Shown here one piece after another: positions 21,162 to 32,661 of a stretch of DNA of 64,000 bases; positions within the stretch are counted from its first letter, which is position 1; each line of letters starts with the position of its first letter. The stretch is from Rhizophagus clarus (taxonomy: Eukaryota; Glomeromycota; Glomeromycetes; Glomerales; Glomeraceae): NCBI GenBank assembly GCA_015698045.1, contig BLAL01000228.1:56001-120000 (forward strand), given 5' to 3'. Below the pieces are notes generated by a model, which saw only the letters and a program-made list of their open reading frames with translations, had not been told where the DNA came from and made no database searches. The position numbers and the translations under genes are program-made.

Positions 21162-23831
21162 GTTTGAAACTAGTGGAAATAAAATTATAGATCAATTTAT
21201 TTCTAAAAATAACTTAAAATGGATTCCTTATAATAAATTTGAAAATATTAAGTATTTTGATAAAGGAGGATTTAGTACTTTATATAGAGCTACTTATAAA
21301 AATATTGAAATAGTATTAAAACATTTTAATTATTTTAATGATTCAGATGAAAATTTAAAAAAAATATTAAATGAAGTATGTATTTATTTTTTTTTTCATA
21401 TTTTTTTATTGTTTTTGGGTTCAATTTATAAATTTATTTAAACTAATTTATTTAATTATTATCTTTTTACAGTGGAAAATTATTAAATATCCATATGAAA
21501 TTATTAATGTATTTGGATTCACAAAAAATCCAAATACTTTGGATTATATATTAATAATGGAGTATGCAAATAAAGGTAATTTAAGAAAATTCTTGACAGA
21601 AATAGCAAGTAATTGGGGACAGAAATTATATATGTTATACAAAATTATCGAAGGTCTTAATAATATACATAAAGAAAATCTTATTCATTATGATTTTCAT
21701 GATGGTAATATTTTATGTATTAAATATAAAGATACACTATATGGAGTTTATATTAGTGATTATTTAGGATCATATCAATCTGCAAAATCTTTTCTTAAAA
21801 AAGATAATATTTATGGTGTTGTACCATTTATAGCACCCGAAATTTTAAAAGGTGAAGTCTATACTCAAGCTAGCGATATATATAGTTTTTCTATGATTAT
21901 GTGGGAATTTACATCTGGAATTACACCATTTAGTGATAAAGCACATGATTTACAACTTGCTTTAAGCATCTGTAAAGGTGAACGACCTGAAATTATTGAG
22001 AATATTCCACAATGTTATACTGACTTGATGAAAAAATGTTGGGATGAAGATCCATTAAAAAGACCGTCTGCATCAGAAGTTTTAGGTATTATTGAAAAGT
22101 GGGTTAAAATTCCTCATGAAAAGAAAATTGAAAATATTAGTAAAGAATTAAAAAGTAATATTATGGAACTTATTAATGCACCAATCAGGTGTAGTAATCT
22201 TATTACAAAATATCATCCACAAGCATATTATACAAGTCGCTTACTTGATTTTACTAGTGAAGAAGTAAACAAAATTTTAAAAGAATCTCAAGAATTGAAA
22301 TTTTTTGAAAAAAAAGAGGATGCTAATCATGAATTTTTTGAATTAGAAAAAATTGCCAAAATTTATTATCAACATTCTCAAAATGAATTAAAAGAAAAAC
22401 AACTGGAATTAGTTGCTTTACAACAAAAAAATTCTCAATTTGAGCAAGATATTCAAAAATTAAGACTACAAATTAAAGAATCTGCAGAAAAAGAAAAAAC
22501 TTTACGAGCTGAAAAGCTAACTTTAACTAATAATTTAGTTCAACAGTTAGAACAAAATAAACTGTATAATCAGCAAGTACAAGATCAAATTAATCAGTTA
22601 AATCAAGAATTAGTTGATTTGCAACAAAAATTTGAGTATAATAATCAAAATCTAAAACTTGATCTAGCTGTACAAATCAAAAAATCTGCAGAAAAAGAAG
22701 ATACTTTACAAACACAAATTATTTATTTACAGAATGAAATTTATGTAAAGCAATTCTTAGGTAGTAACCTAGCTGAACAGTTGGAACAAAATACACTGAC
22801 TAATCAGCGAATACAAGATCAAGTTAATCAGTTAAAGCAAGAAAAATTTAATTTGCAAGAGAAATTAACCAAAATAGAAACTAATATTCAAGAATTAAAA
22901 TCTCAGCAAGAAAGCTTAATTGAACAAAAAGAGCAACTTGAAATAAAATTGGGTCAAATCCAAGATAATTATGAACGGATAAAACAAGAAAAAATCGAAT
23001 TACGTAATATGATTGGAGGTCTTTCAGCTGATCAAAAGCTTAATGCTGAACTGAAAGCAAAGTTGGAAAAAGAAATTAATAAATTGGAACAAGAATTGAA
23101 TTATGAAAAACAAATCAAGGAGCAATTAATCCAAGCTTCACAAATTAAAGAAGATAAGATAAACGAATTAGAACAAAAATTAATTAATCTTGATAATGAT
23201 CGTATTGATACATTAAAAGATAAAAGAAATGAATTGAAAAAAGTTAAATGGAATTAATAAATAAATTAGTTCGTGGAGGAAATACCAAGGGGGTTCATAA
23301 AGAAAGAGAAGCTAAAGAAAAGGAGTTGGATGAGCTTGAAAAAGAATTATCAAGATTTGATGCTAATAGAAAAAAACGGTTTCTTAACGAAGTTAATAAA
23401 TTTATGGAATCCAAAAGTGATTTCCTAACTTCACGAGAAGAAGCTATTAATAAATTGCAAAATTGTTGTAATCGCCTAAAAAGTTATACTATTGATAAAG
23501 GAGATAAATATACTAAAGATTTCAAAACACTCTTGCAAAATATAATGATGGATTATTAAAGTTGAACAAAGGTTATGATTCCTTAACGAATATTATTCGA
23601 GAAAATAAAGAGTTGGAAGTTACTTTTAAGATTAATGATATTCTTAAGTTGGATTCTTTTAATATTGATAGATACAATATTTTTAATTTTGCTATTAATT
23701 CTCAGGAAGGAACCAGAACTAAATTAAATTCTAGAATGATGGAAAAAGATATAAATTCATTAAAAAGGAATTTGGATGAATTGAAGGCAGAATTAAAGCA
23801 AGAAAGAAAGGAATTAAAAAATTTAGAATAG
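21162..23831 (+). pseudogene. TKL-like protein kinase with long coiled coil, 5'-incomplete and frameshifted
   Basis: Exon 21162-21375 encodes the N-lobe (LKWIPYNKFENIKYF, glycine loop DKGGFSTLYRA, ATP lysine in IEIVLKHF). A 97-bp intron (21376-21472) follows. The second exon carries the C-lobe: hinge LIMEYANKGNLRKFL, catalytic loop HYDFHDGNIL, metal-binding ISDYLGS, GVVPFIAPEIL, DIYSFSMIMWEF and CWDEDPLKRPSA. After about residue 310 comes a heptad-rich Q/E/K/L coiled coil. The usual HRD is HYD and the DFG is changed, but K, D, N and D of the active site remain. Frame shifts near 23240-23250 and 23530-23545 split the coiled coil, which ends at 23831. No N-terminal exon with a start codon is seen. 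Confidence 0.8.
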
Positions 23832-25134
23832 ATCATAACAGTACAGATATTAATTCGTTCTTAAAATATACGAAAGACCGTTATAGTATTTATTAAATAC
23901 CATGCCAATTGTATTTTTTTTCGTGAAATTTTGAATAATTTTTTTTTATTAAATTATTATCTTTTCTTGTATTTTTTATTAAAAGGTTTAATAAAAAACC
24001 TTCTTTCAACTGAATTACAAGGAAGAATCCTTTATAATTCGTTTAAAATAACCAATTAATACACATGATGTTAAACGTTTTTACTTGTATTTAATTAAAC
24101 AAACAGTATACTTATATACTGTATATATAAATCCATTTAAAAATTTACTGACTTAGCCATAAAATAGTACAATAAATGGCAAATTTTGAATAGCACATTA
24201 CACTTATCTAAAAAGTAATTTTATATAAATATATGCATAACCATTTTTTTAAAAAAATATACATATAACCTTGTTAATGTATGTTTTAATTCTTTAGTTT
24301 TCTTTACAGAATTATTCCTCTCGTTCCTACTGTGTTTTAATTGGGCTCACCATTTAAAATTGGTTTTTTTATTTTTTAATGTGTTCGCCAATCCTTGAAA
24401 AGCGATTCAGATCGATTTCCAGGAATTTACATCTTTAAATTAATACAAGGGAATCAGCTCAATAACATCATAAAAGTCCAAAGCATCAAGCTGTCATTTC
24501 AGATACATTTAACAGGAATATTTAAACCACCATTCATTTATGGAGTCATGAAATCGAGTCTCCTATAGTTATTACACAATTAGCATCCTTTTTTTAGCAA
24601 CTAAATAATCTTTTATTTGATTTTTATGCAAAAAGGATTTAGCCATATCATTTATGGATTTGTTTATTTTAATTTTAATCGAATAATAAATATTTATAAT
24701 ACTCAAATGACCAAATTAGTTAATTTATAATTTCTATGTATTCAAGAAAATTTTTCAAATAAATAAAATTATTCACCAGTATTATAGAGATGTAAATATG
24801 CGAAATTATTTCCGGTGTGACCGTGTGAGACTATACTACCTCGCCGCAACATTTAAATAACATGCTCAACATACATCATAGTAAAATATAACGACAATTA
24901 ACTTTTATTTAATACAACATTTTGACATAGCTTAGTTAGCTTACTTCTCAATTTACTTCAATACGGCATTCCAACATAACACCGTTAACACCATTAAATC
25001 AAAATTTCATTTAAACATAACGACGAGCGCCAACCTTGCTTTTGCAAAATACCAAGCTGCAAATAAATTCCTAAACTATAAATCTTTCTAATTCTATATT
25101 CTTCTTAAATTAAAATACTAATTTTTTTTCATCA
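23832..25134. other. Gene-free AT-rich stretch
   Basis: No coding frame or repeat of note. The missing N-terminal BTB exon of the next pseudogene was sought here and not found. Confidence 0.4.
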
Positions 25135-26340
25135 GATGGACAAGATACTTTAGATACTTTTAGTTTTAATCGCTGCTGATGAGTTGCTTCTTCAAGAATT
25201 AGTTGATAAAACAAGTTGAGTGGATGGAGCAACATTTTGAACTTGTACATCGAAGAATTTTTGACTCTACTTATTAAAAGAGATGATTTACAAATGAAAG
25301 AAATTGAAATTTGTGAATATGTTTAAAATGGGGTCTTGCACAAAATCAAACTCTCACTCCAAATCCCGATACTTGGGCAGATGATTATTTTAAAATGATA
25401 GAAAATACTTTGCAAAGTTGTTTACCTTTAATTAAATTTTACAATTTATCATTCCAAAGAATTTTTATATAAAGTTCGACCATATAAAAACTTTCCAGAC
25501 AACAACTGAAAAATTATTAGATTCTTAAATGGATCCTGATAGTGAAGCCGGATGGAAGTATTCCATTACCTAGAAATATAAATTCGATAGAATTATTGAT
25601 TCAACAATTGTTAATCTAAATTATTTGAGAGTTATATTTATCAACTAACAAATTTGAACTATTATTAAGGGGAAATCGAGATGGACTAATTCTGATAAAT
25701 TTCAAAATTGTGAAATGATAAACCCAATGCTGTTACATTTATTAAAGTAAAAGGAATCTTAAGCGGGAATAATCTTCAATATAGAAATCTACTGGCGGTA
25801 GTTTTGGTCAATTTTATAGCTTTATATTTTTTTAAGAATATAAAGATAAATTAGATGCCATTAAATTATGATAATATGAATGGACCTTCATTTTGTTCTT
25901 CTGATCTCAGATTAACAATCACTAGTGTAGGGATTGGAATCGATTTTACGATAATCGAATTTACTTATTGTGGCGCAGTATAGCCAATAGAAGTGACTCT
26001 TTGTCGCGTGACGTTACACAACCTCCAAAAAGGAAATTTTGTTGCCCGGTGAAATGCAAGTTGTGTTGCACAAAATTCCGAAAACTGAAATAATTCGTGT
26101 CGATCTTCGTAAATTTAATGGTCACGTGACTAGAATCCGAATAACGATTAATCGCGATTAATCGATTCTAGAATCGATTTTCCAAACGATAATCGATTCC
26201 AATCTCTACACTAGTGTATGGAACCTTAAATTGGATTGTAATACATGTATAAAATGTGATTAAGAAAAAGATAAGAGATGCTGAAGATAAATTTATATAG
26301 AAGATTATGAGAAATTCCAAATTATGAGAAAATAATTTTA
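25135..26340 (+). pseudogene. BTB-BACK-TLDc protein remnant interrupted by a transposon
   Basis: Begins right after an acceptor (TTTTCATCAG) with GQDTLDT and AADELLLQELVDK, the end of a BTB domain. Then come EQHFELVHR, LLIKRDDLQMKEIEI (BACK) and KEFLYKVRPYK. TLDc pieces follow: YKFDRIIDSTIVNL, FELLLRGNRDGL, KVKGILSG, KSTGGSFGQFYSFIFF and GPSFCSSDLRLT, and after the 281-bp insert, VWNLKLDCNTCIKCD and IEDYEKFQI. Many frameshifts and stops are present and the 5' BTB half is missing. In Rhizophagus such proteins form a very large family; in other eukaryotes BTB-BACK proteins act as cullin-3 adaptors and TLDc is linked to V-ATPase and stress. Confidence 0.75.
25928..26208. mobile_element. 281-bp non-autonomous hAT-like element inside the TLDc pseudogene
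   Basis: An 18-bp TIR with one mismatch: TAGGGATTGGAATCGATT at 25928 and the complement of TAGAGATTGGAATCGATT ending at 26208. It is flanked by the 8-bp direct repeat CACTAGTG (25920-25927, 26209-26216). Removing element plus one repeat rejoins the TLDc frame as LTITSVWNLKLD. The interior has TCGATT/AATCGA clusters and no ORF. Confidence 0.9.
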
Positions 26341-27192
26341 TTTACATTCATTAAAATAATTATAAAATAGTGTTTCACAAAAAAAGTTTAATAACAAAAT
26401 CTCTAAGTCACGTCAATAAATAAACTCCTATAAACTCTTTATGCAATGATGTATATTAAAAGCATGAATAATATTTATTGATCGAACTTCCTTTGAAGTT
26501 AAATAAATGCAAACGTATTGTCTTTCAAGAGAAGTTAGTCTAAATAAAATTTAATATGATAATGACATTTAGTGACTTTAGTTTTGATAATTACAAGAAG
26601 TTAAATAAATTGATAACAGTAATAAAACAGTTATGTTATCAGTGTTATAACGTTAATTTTCTATTTCCTTTGTTTTCATAACTTAAGCAATGTTACTCAA
26701 GTCAAACTATACTGAATATGAAAAATATTGCTATGTCAATGTTAAAGTTGATGAGATTTTGAATTTACCCATGCATGCACCGTTTTTTACGACGAACCTT
26801 GATTAAACAGAAAGAACGAATCTAGTAATTCTTTGTTATGAGCTGGTAATTCGAAGGATACAGTATAATGGTTTGAAATTGTTTTAAAAAAAATAAAAAT
26901 CAAAAAGATCATAAAGACTGAGTGATTTCATGATACGTTCATTGTCCAATAATTTTTAATTATAAAATTAACCAGTAGATATAATCTCGGCAACCTAAAC
27001 CAATATTTTAACATTTATGTAAAAATAAATTTTATTATATATAAATAATTGTTAAATAAAATTATAATAATAATTATTATAATGGCTTAAATTATTTAAA
27101 GGCTTTCTCATAATCTTGCGCTATTCCTTCACCATATTCATAACAATTACCTAAATTACTTTGAAACTTTGCTATACCATTTAAACGCCTTA
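26341..27192. other. Gene-free AT-rich stretch
   Basis: No coding frame or clear repeat. Confidence 0.4.
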
Positions 27193-27536
27193 TCAGTGTT
27201 GTGATGACTCTGGAGACTTTTCAGCAGAGGTGAGCATTAATTTCTTTTTTTCCCTTATCTCTTTTAGCCGATCTTCAATTTCGTCAGATAGCTTTTGGTA
27301 AGCATCCTTCATTACAAAAGGTTCTTTGGACCATGTTAAACTGACATGAGGTGATATCTTCGTCATTAATATATTTCTGCCAGCTCGTTTTCTTAACACT
27401 TTTATAAAGCATATCTGTATAAAAAGAACTTGTTTGGGGCTTTCAATCCAAGTTTATCATTTGTCCTCCTCCTCAGGATCTCTTCCACTGTCAGTTGTGT
27501 TGGAAATGGCACTTTTATTATGAGACCCATATCCAT
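27193..27536 (-). pseudogene. MATA-type HMG-box protein with one frameshift
   Basis: Starts MDMGLIIKVPFPTQLTVEEI, then LKAPNKFFLYRYA; after a one-base shift near TATGCTTTATAAAAG (about 27400) it resumes FIKVLRKRAGRN, TKISPHVSLTWSKEP, VMKDAYQKLSDEIEDRLKEI, and ends SPESSQH. Joined, this is one complete HMG box of the MATA family, a DNA-binding domain of mating-type and developmental regulators known to be highly duplicated in Rhizophagus. Total about 114 codons, close to the short single-box members. It is either a pseudogene or a gene with a one-base assembly error. The PFP..LTVEE lead-in before the box is typical of these fungal copies. Confidence 0.75.
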
Positions 27537-28780
27537 TTTCAAGAACTATTAAAGTAAGACAAGGAGAATTAGAACTGTGAAAATGAAAATGTATGGTATT
27601 AAAGTTACATGCCATAAGTAATGATTATTATATTTCGAATTACAACCTAAGCGAGTTGTAATCTGTTAAAAAAACAACTCATGTATTCGTCAAAAAAAAT
27701 AATTAATTCTTATTAATTCTTTTAAAAAAAATAAATTAGAACAACTACAAAAAATGTTAAAGAAGCAATTGTAAGAAAAAAACATTTTAAACGTTTTTTT
27801 AAATTATTTTAATAAAAAAAACAAAAAAAAAACACACAAAGACATTTATTAAAATCATTTAACAAAAAACGATGTTAATTGTTTTTTATTAATCATTTTG
27901 ATAAAAAAAAAAAATTATACTAATCATTTATTTATTAACCGTTTAACAAAATTGATATTAATACTTTTATAATTGTTTTTAAGTAAAGACTATATTAATA
28001 TCTTTATTAATCATTTTTTTTTTAGTAAAAAAAAAAATGATACCATTTTTTATTAGTTGTTTAACAAAAAATGATTTCTATTAATTGTTTTTAAAGAATG
28101 ATTTTATTTTGGTAATCATTTTGATTTTATTATTATTAAACATTTTTAGTAAAGAATAATCTTAATATTATTTTTATTAATCGTTTTCTAATAAAAATTC
28201 ATCATATGCATCCCCAATTTTAATTATTTTAAACGTACATGCAATATTTAAACGTTAATGAGCATCATTCACAAAATTATCATTGCAATGTGCAGCATTT
28301 AACGATAAAAATTTGTTGTACATCAAAGTTATTTGCAAGCAATGTTTATTATTAACTCATTAACTTTAGGATTAGGCCTATATTCAACTAAAGTTCTAAA
28401 ATCAAACTTTAATTAGTATAGATTTGTAATTTTGAATCATGCGTATTAATATGTGGCATAATCAAGTATCCATGTGTATGGTATCATACAAAAATTTAGA
28501 GATTTTTTGACGATCATTTAATTTCGGTTAACGAATCATTAGAAAATTTGAGGCAATTCCCAGCAAAAAAATCCTAAATTTTTAAAATTGTATAACTTGC
28601 GTTTTGAATTAACATTCAAAAAAAAGTCAAATACTTGAATGAATATATTATTACTTAAAGAATAACGTGACAGTTTACTTACACGAAAAAAAAAATTCCA
28701 AAAATTCTTATTTTTCTTTTTATTAATTGATAAAATTTTTCACAAATAAGGAGAACAATAATTTAATATAACCATATAAA
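27537..28780. repeat. AT-rich low-complexity stretch
   Basis: From about 27700 to 28200 the DNA is a patchwork of TTATTAATCATTTT, GTTTAACAAAA and TGATATTAAT-type strings, a degenerate satellite. No gene. Confidence 0.5.
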
Positions 28781-28929
28781 TACTTTCACATATGGGTTAT
28801 TGCCAATAGTTCGTGGGGGACAAAAGCCAGTTTATTGTTTGAATGTAACTCACCTGGAAATTTCACATTACTATCGGCTTTCAGATAAAAAAATTCCATT
28901 GCGGTGTGTTCCCAAATATAGTTCATTTA

Positions 28930-29422
28930 GATTTTAATTATAGCACAAGATTTAGCGATAAGACACTAAAATGAATAGAAAAATTACACCCCAATATAAA
29001 GTATCTCAATTGCGGAAGGGTGAGGTAGAGACTGTAATACTGGAATAATAACTGATGTCGGTTTATCAGATTAGAATATCTTAATATTCCCCACCGCACA
29101 GCAATTACCGATATAACTATCAATGCAATTGCTAGTTCATGCCTTGGTTTAAAATATCTTGATCTGAAGGGATGTTATAATACAGCAAAGAAGCCATATA
29201 TCAGCTTATTCCAAATGTCCATGTTGAGAATATCGTGGGTATATCACCTTATTATAAAAGCGTAATTGATAAATATCTTAGTCAATACGATGTTTGTGGA
29301 TTAGCTGAGTTAGAACAAAAGATAAGACGTCGCAGTCTTGCTATTAATCAGAATTCAGTCACATCTCCGACTCGAGAAATTCTTTCCGCCTTAGTGTCAA
29401 GAGCTTTTAATAACTTACTGTG
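28930..29422 (+). pseudogene. Leucine-rich repeat (F-box/AMN1-like) remnant
   Basis: Clear LRR pieces in changing frames: EYLNIPHRTAITDITI, ASSCLGLKYLDLKGCYN, then IYQLIPNVHVENIVGI running to a stop at 29421-29423 after LAELEQKIRRRSLAINQNS. LKYLDLKGC is the cysteine-containing LRR typical of F-box/AMN1 proteins that select substrates for ubiquitin ligases. At least two frameshifts occur (about 29060 and 29190). Upstream pieces to about 28790 are too degraded to assign. Confidence 0.65.
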
Positions 29423-29706
29423 ATCTTCAGCTCAGAAGACTTTATCGCATTAATGATTTAAAATATAACATATTAATTATAACAACAATAGATATAACAA
29501 TCAGAGCTTTAGAATCTGAGGGTTCCGAAACGGAACATACACCAACAGAAAAGAAGATTCGCAAAATAAAGTGTGTGAATAAAAATCTAGTAATAAGAAT
29601 TAGGAAGATGAAACCTAGAAGGAATCTGACCCGAGCAGTCTATCTAACTAATCCGGAGCAGTGATCACCACCTCGAAAGATTTTTGCTGAGCCACATGTA
29701 CCACTA

Positions 29707-30448
29707 CCCTACGAAAAAAGAATGTCTGGAAAATGTCTACGAAAATGTCCGGAAATTGTCCAGGTGCTTCAAAAATTGTCATGAAAATGTCCAGGAAATT
29801 GATCTATTTTGCTGTCCGGAATTTTTTGCATGCCCAGTTTTTTTTATACATGAAATTTTCCGGACAAATTCTAGACAAATAAACCCAACAAATTCCGGAC
29901 ATAAAATATTCCGGACATATTCTGGACGAATAAACCAAACAAATTCTGGACATAAAATATTCCGGACATATTCTGGACAAAATAAACCAAACAAATTCCG
30001 GACATTTTAAATTCCAGACAAATTCTGGACAAATAAAACCAACAAATTCCAGACATAATAAAATTCCGGACAAATTCTAGACAATGTTTCTAAGAATATA
30101 AAATTTTAAATTTTAAAAAAATGCAAAAAGCACAAAACTGATATTTATAACCACCCCCTGACGTAATAAGTAAAATTGAAGAGCAGCCAAAAATGCTATC
30201 TATGATGTTAATTCAAACTTTGGTTAATCGTGTAAGAAGTGGTAAACTTCTTGCTGATCATCCGGGATAAAATTGGATTGTTCAGAATTCTGGAAAATTC
30301 CGGACAAATTTGAACCCGGACAAATTCTGAACATCCGGAAACGCGCACGTTTTGGAACATTTTCCGGATTTACCAAACATCCGGAAATTGTCTGTTTATT
30401 TTTCCGGACAATTTCAGCATGAATTCTGGATGCATTTTTTTTGTAGGG
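29707..30448. mobile_element. Candidate TIR element of 742 bp with internal minisatellite
   Basis: Ends are CCCTACGAAAAAAG at 29707 and the complement of CCCTACAAAAAAAATG at 30448, flanked by CTA on both sides (29704-29706, 30449-30451). The interior is full of TTCCGGACA and its complement, including a tandem block at 29855-30085. The short target duplication makes superfamily assignment uncertain (Harbinger- or CACTA-like are possible; hAT is not supported). Confidence 0.55.
29855..30085. repeat. Minisatellite of CCGGACA units, about 50-55 bp period
   Basis: Repeated AAATTCCGGACATAAAATAT, TCCGGACATATTCTGGACAA and ATAAACCAAACA blocks. ORFs on both strands here come only from the repeat. Confidence 0.8.
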
Positions 30449-31589
30449 CTAGTGTCTTACTTTTTCTGATTAAAAAATTTTCGAATCACATAAAATGCAT
30501 ACAGTCAATTTACTTGATCAGCTTGCGCCAGAAGTAGTAACTGTTAAGGCATTAATTGACCCTAAATCTTACTATAGCAGTATTAGTAAAGATAACTATT
30601 TTAAGAAAACGTCCGAACTTCCCACCAATATTATTATAATTTATGATAAATTAAAAATACATATATTTTAAATAGTATAGTGGTTAGAGCACAAAAAAAA
30701 AATTATGAATTAGGATTTTGTGATCAATTCCTAAGGTAAAAAATTTTTTACATATCCATTATTTGGACATTTAAATTCGTCCCAGCAGTTAATGAATTAT
30801 TCGATTGTCATTTTTCACTGGTTTATTGTCAAATAAAATATTCTTTTTCTCTTTTTCCATCTATCACGTTTCTAAAAGCATGTTTCATTTTATGTAAAAT
30901 TTTTATCAAATGAAATTGTATTCAGTACAATTAGTCACAAATTCAAGACTTTCAAACAAAGGCCCGTCACTAGTTTTAATAATCATAATATATTACTTCC
31001 AAACGAATCTATTCTTCAAACGAACAATACTAAACTTTATTTCTTTAAATGGGTTCACTATATACTATATTTTAAGAATATACTTTACTGTACATTGAAT
31101 AATTTAAACACTTCTCTATTTTAAACCAAAAATGAATTTGAGACGTTAAGTTTTCTTAGTAAAAGTAAAATCTAGCGTATTTTACTAATTATAAATGTTG
31201 CCTTATTGCCAATCATTTTCATGATACGAATTGATCGTTATGATTGGCCAATTTTAGTAATCTCGTAATACCATCATTTGACATTGATCTTTTTTTAGAA
31301 TATTTCCAATTTCCATTGTTTAATGTCGATCCTGCAATGATCGGCAGAAAGATTAAACTTTTTTCATATTCAAAGATTTCAATGTGATATGAACCGTATG
31401 ATAGATTTCTATTTATAATTATTGAATCATTGTTTGTCATGATAACAATCTTTCAACAAAATTATTTCTTATATAAAGGTTACGTCTTACTTTCTTTCTG
31501 TTGTAAAAAAATTTTATCATACTGTTAAAAATATTATAAAAAAACTATAAGAAAATTCTATCGTATTGTATAAAAAGAAAATAATTACG
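30449..31589. other. Gene-poor stretch with one tRNA-like remnant
   Basis: At about 30676-30735 an A-box-like AGTGGTTAGAGCAC is followed 40 nt later by a B-box-like TGATCAATTCC, the spacing of a Pol III internal promoter, but stems do not form; it is probably a decayed tRNA or SINE. A 73-codon minus-strand frame at 31219-31440 has mixed composition but no recognised family. Confidence 0.4.
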
Positions 31590-31929
31590 ATGAAATTTTG
31601 CAATATTAATCTATCAACTCTCTTCCTCATTGTCTTTATAACATTAAATGTACTATTAGTACCTGCACTATCAGCACCACTTCGTCTTGTTAAAAGAGAT
31701 AAAGGTAGTATAATTAGTTATCTCCGCGTTTAAAAAGTTTAAAAGTTAAATTTTTTACTTATGTTCCTTAAAGAAAAGTAAAACAACAAGAAAATTAGAG
31801 AAAGAAACGAAAGAAACTATATACCTTACTTGAATTTCTATTATTTTAATTATAGGTGATGTTCCTGGAAGTGGATCAAGCTGTTGTACTTATATACCTG
31901 GTTCAGGTTGTCCTAGACCCTGTAAATGA
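31590..31929 (+). CDS. Small secreted peptide precursor with KR site and CC-C-C peptide
   Basis: Exon 1 (31590-31704) encodes a strong signal peptide (LSTLFLIVFITLNVLLVPAL, cleavage near LSA) followed by PLRLVKR. A 151-bp intron (31705-31855, GTAGTA to TATAG) leads to exon 2, which gives GDVPGSGSSCCTYIPGSGC, PRPCK and a stop at 31927-31929. Cleavage after KR by a Kex2-type protease would release a 26-residue peptide with cysteines in a CC-C-C pattern. The stop overlaps a usable donor (CCCT|GTAAAT at 31922). An acceptor with tandem CAGTAG at 32041-32046 would extend the protein with DCPSRKKYCMIRVFE and a hydrophobic tail. The family is not recognised; it could be an effector or a signalling peptide. 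Confidence 0.65.
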
Positions 31930-32661
31930 ATATCCTAATCTTTATATTAGAGGTATTATATTATTTACTTACACGTTTAAAAATGTTAATTCTTTTCTCA
32001 TATTCCTTTTAATAATAATAATATTATTATTTTAATTATACAGTAGGCGACTGTCCAAGCCGAAAAAAATATTGCATGATCCGTGTGTTTGAATCACTTA
32101 ACATAAAATACTGTATACACTTCGTTTATCGAATTCATATACTCAATTATATATCATTTTTTTATATCATTTTATTCAATGTAGTTTTTTATTTAACATA
32201 ATATTGTCATTAATAAAGTAATCATTATCTGATTTTTTTTTTGTTGTAATTTTATTGATCCGTCATAATTATTTGTCCGCATTCATTGCTACATGCATAA
32301 GGCGCTCGCCAAAAAAATGGATTTGTATATTTCTAGAGAATATGGGTCAAGATATCCTGCATTAAGAGACCTTGGCATTGGCGCAACAAATGCTAGCAAG
32401 AAAGTGATGAGAAAGGGGATGGGTTGATAGAGAAAAAGTTTCAGTCGCTTTGTCAAATATCTTTGATGAGATAATACCCCCTTCATATTTGGGAATAGGT
32501 ACAGTAAATTTTGTAGTTGTGGACAAGCCTGAATACGATTTGGTTTTAGGTAATAATTGGCTAGTAGGGTTGGGATATAGGATTGATAAACGCGATGCAA
32601 GATATTGGGAAAATAATGAAGAGAAAAGTCTTTTATTATGTGAGAAATGAATTCGATACAC

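Noticed and set aside
21371-21472. Start of the kinase at an ATG at 21371 with a hydrophobic leader
   Set aside because: The leader is a translated intron; the upstream exon carries the glycine loop and ATP-binding lysine.
29779-30073. Minus- and plus-strand ORFs with repeating FRTYSG or GLFCPEYV-like units
   Set aside because: Pure translation of the CCGGACA minisatellite in several frames.
32289-32661. Minus-strand ORFs of about 100 codons
   Set aside because: They are antisense to the retropepsin-like frame, which has the recognisable LVLGNNWL motif.
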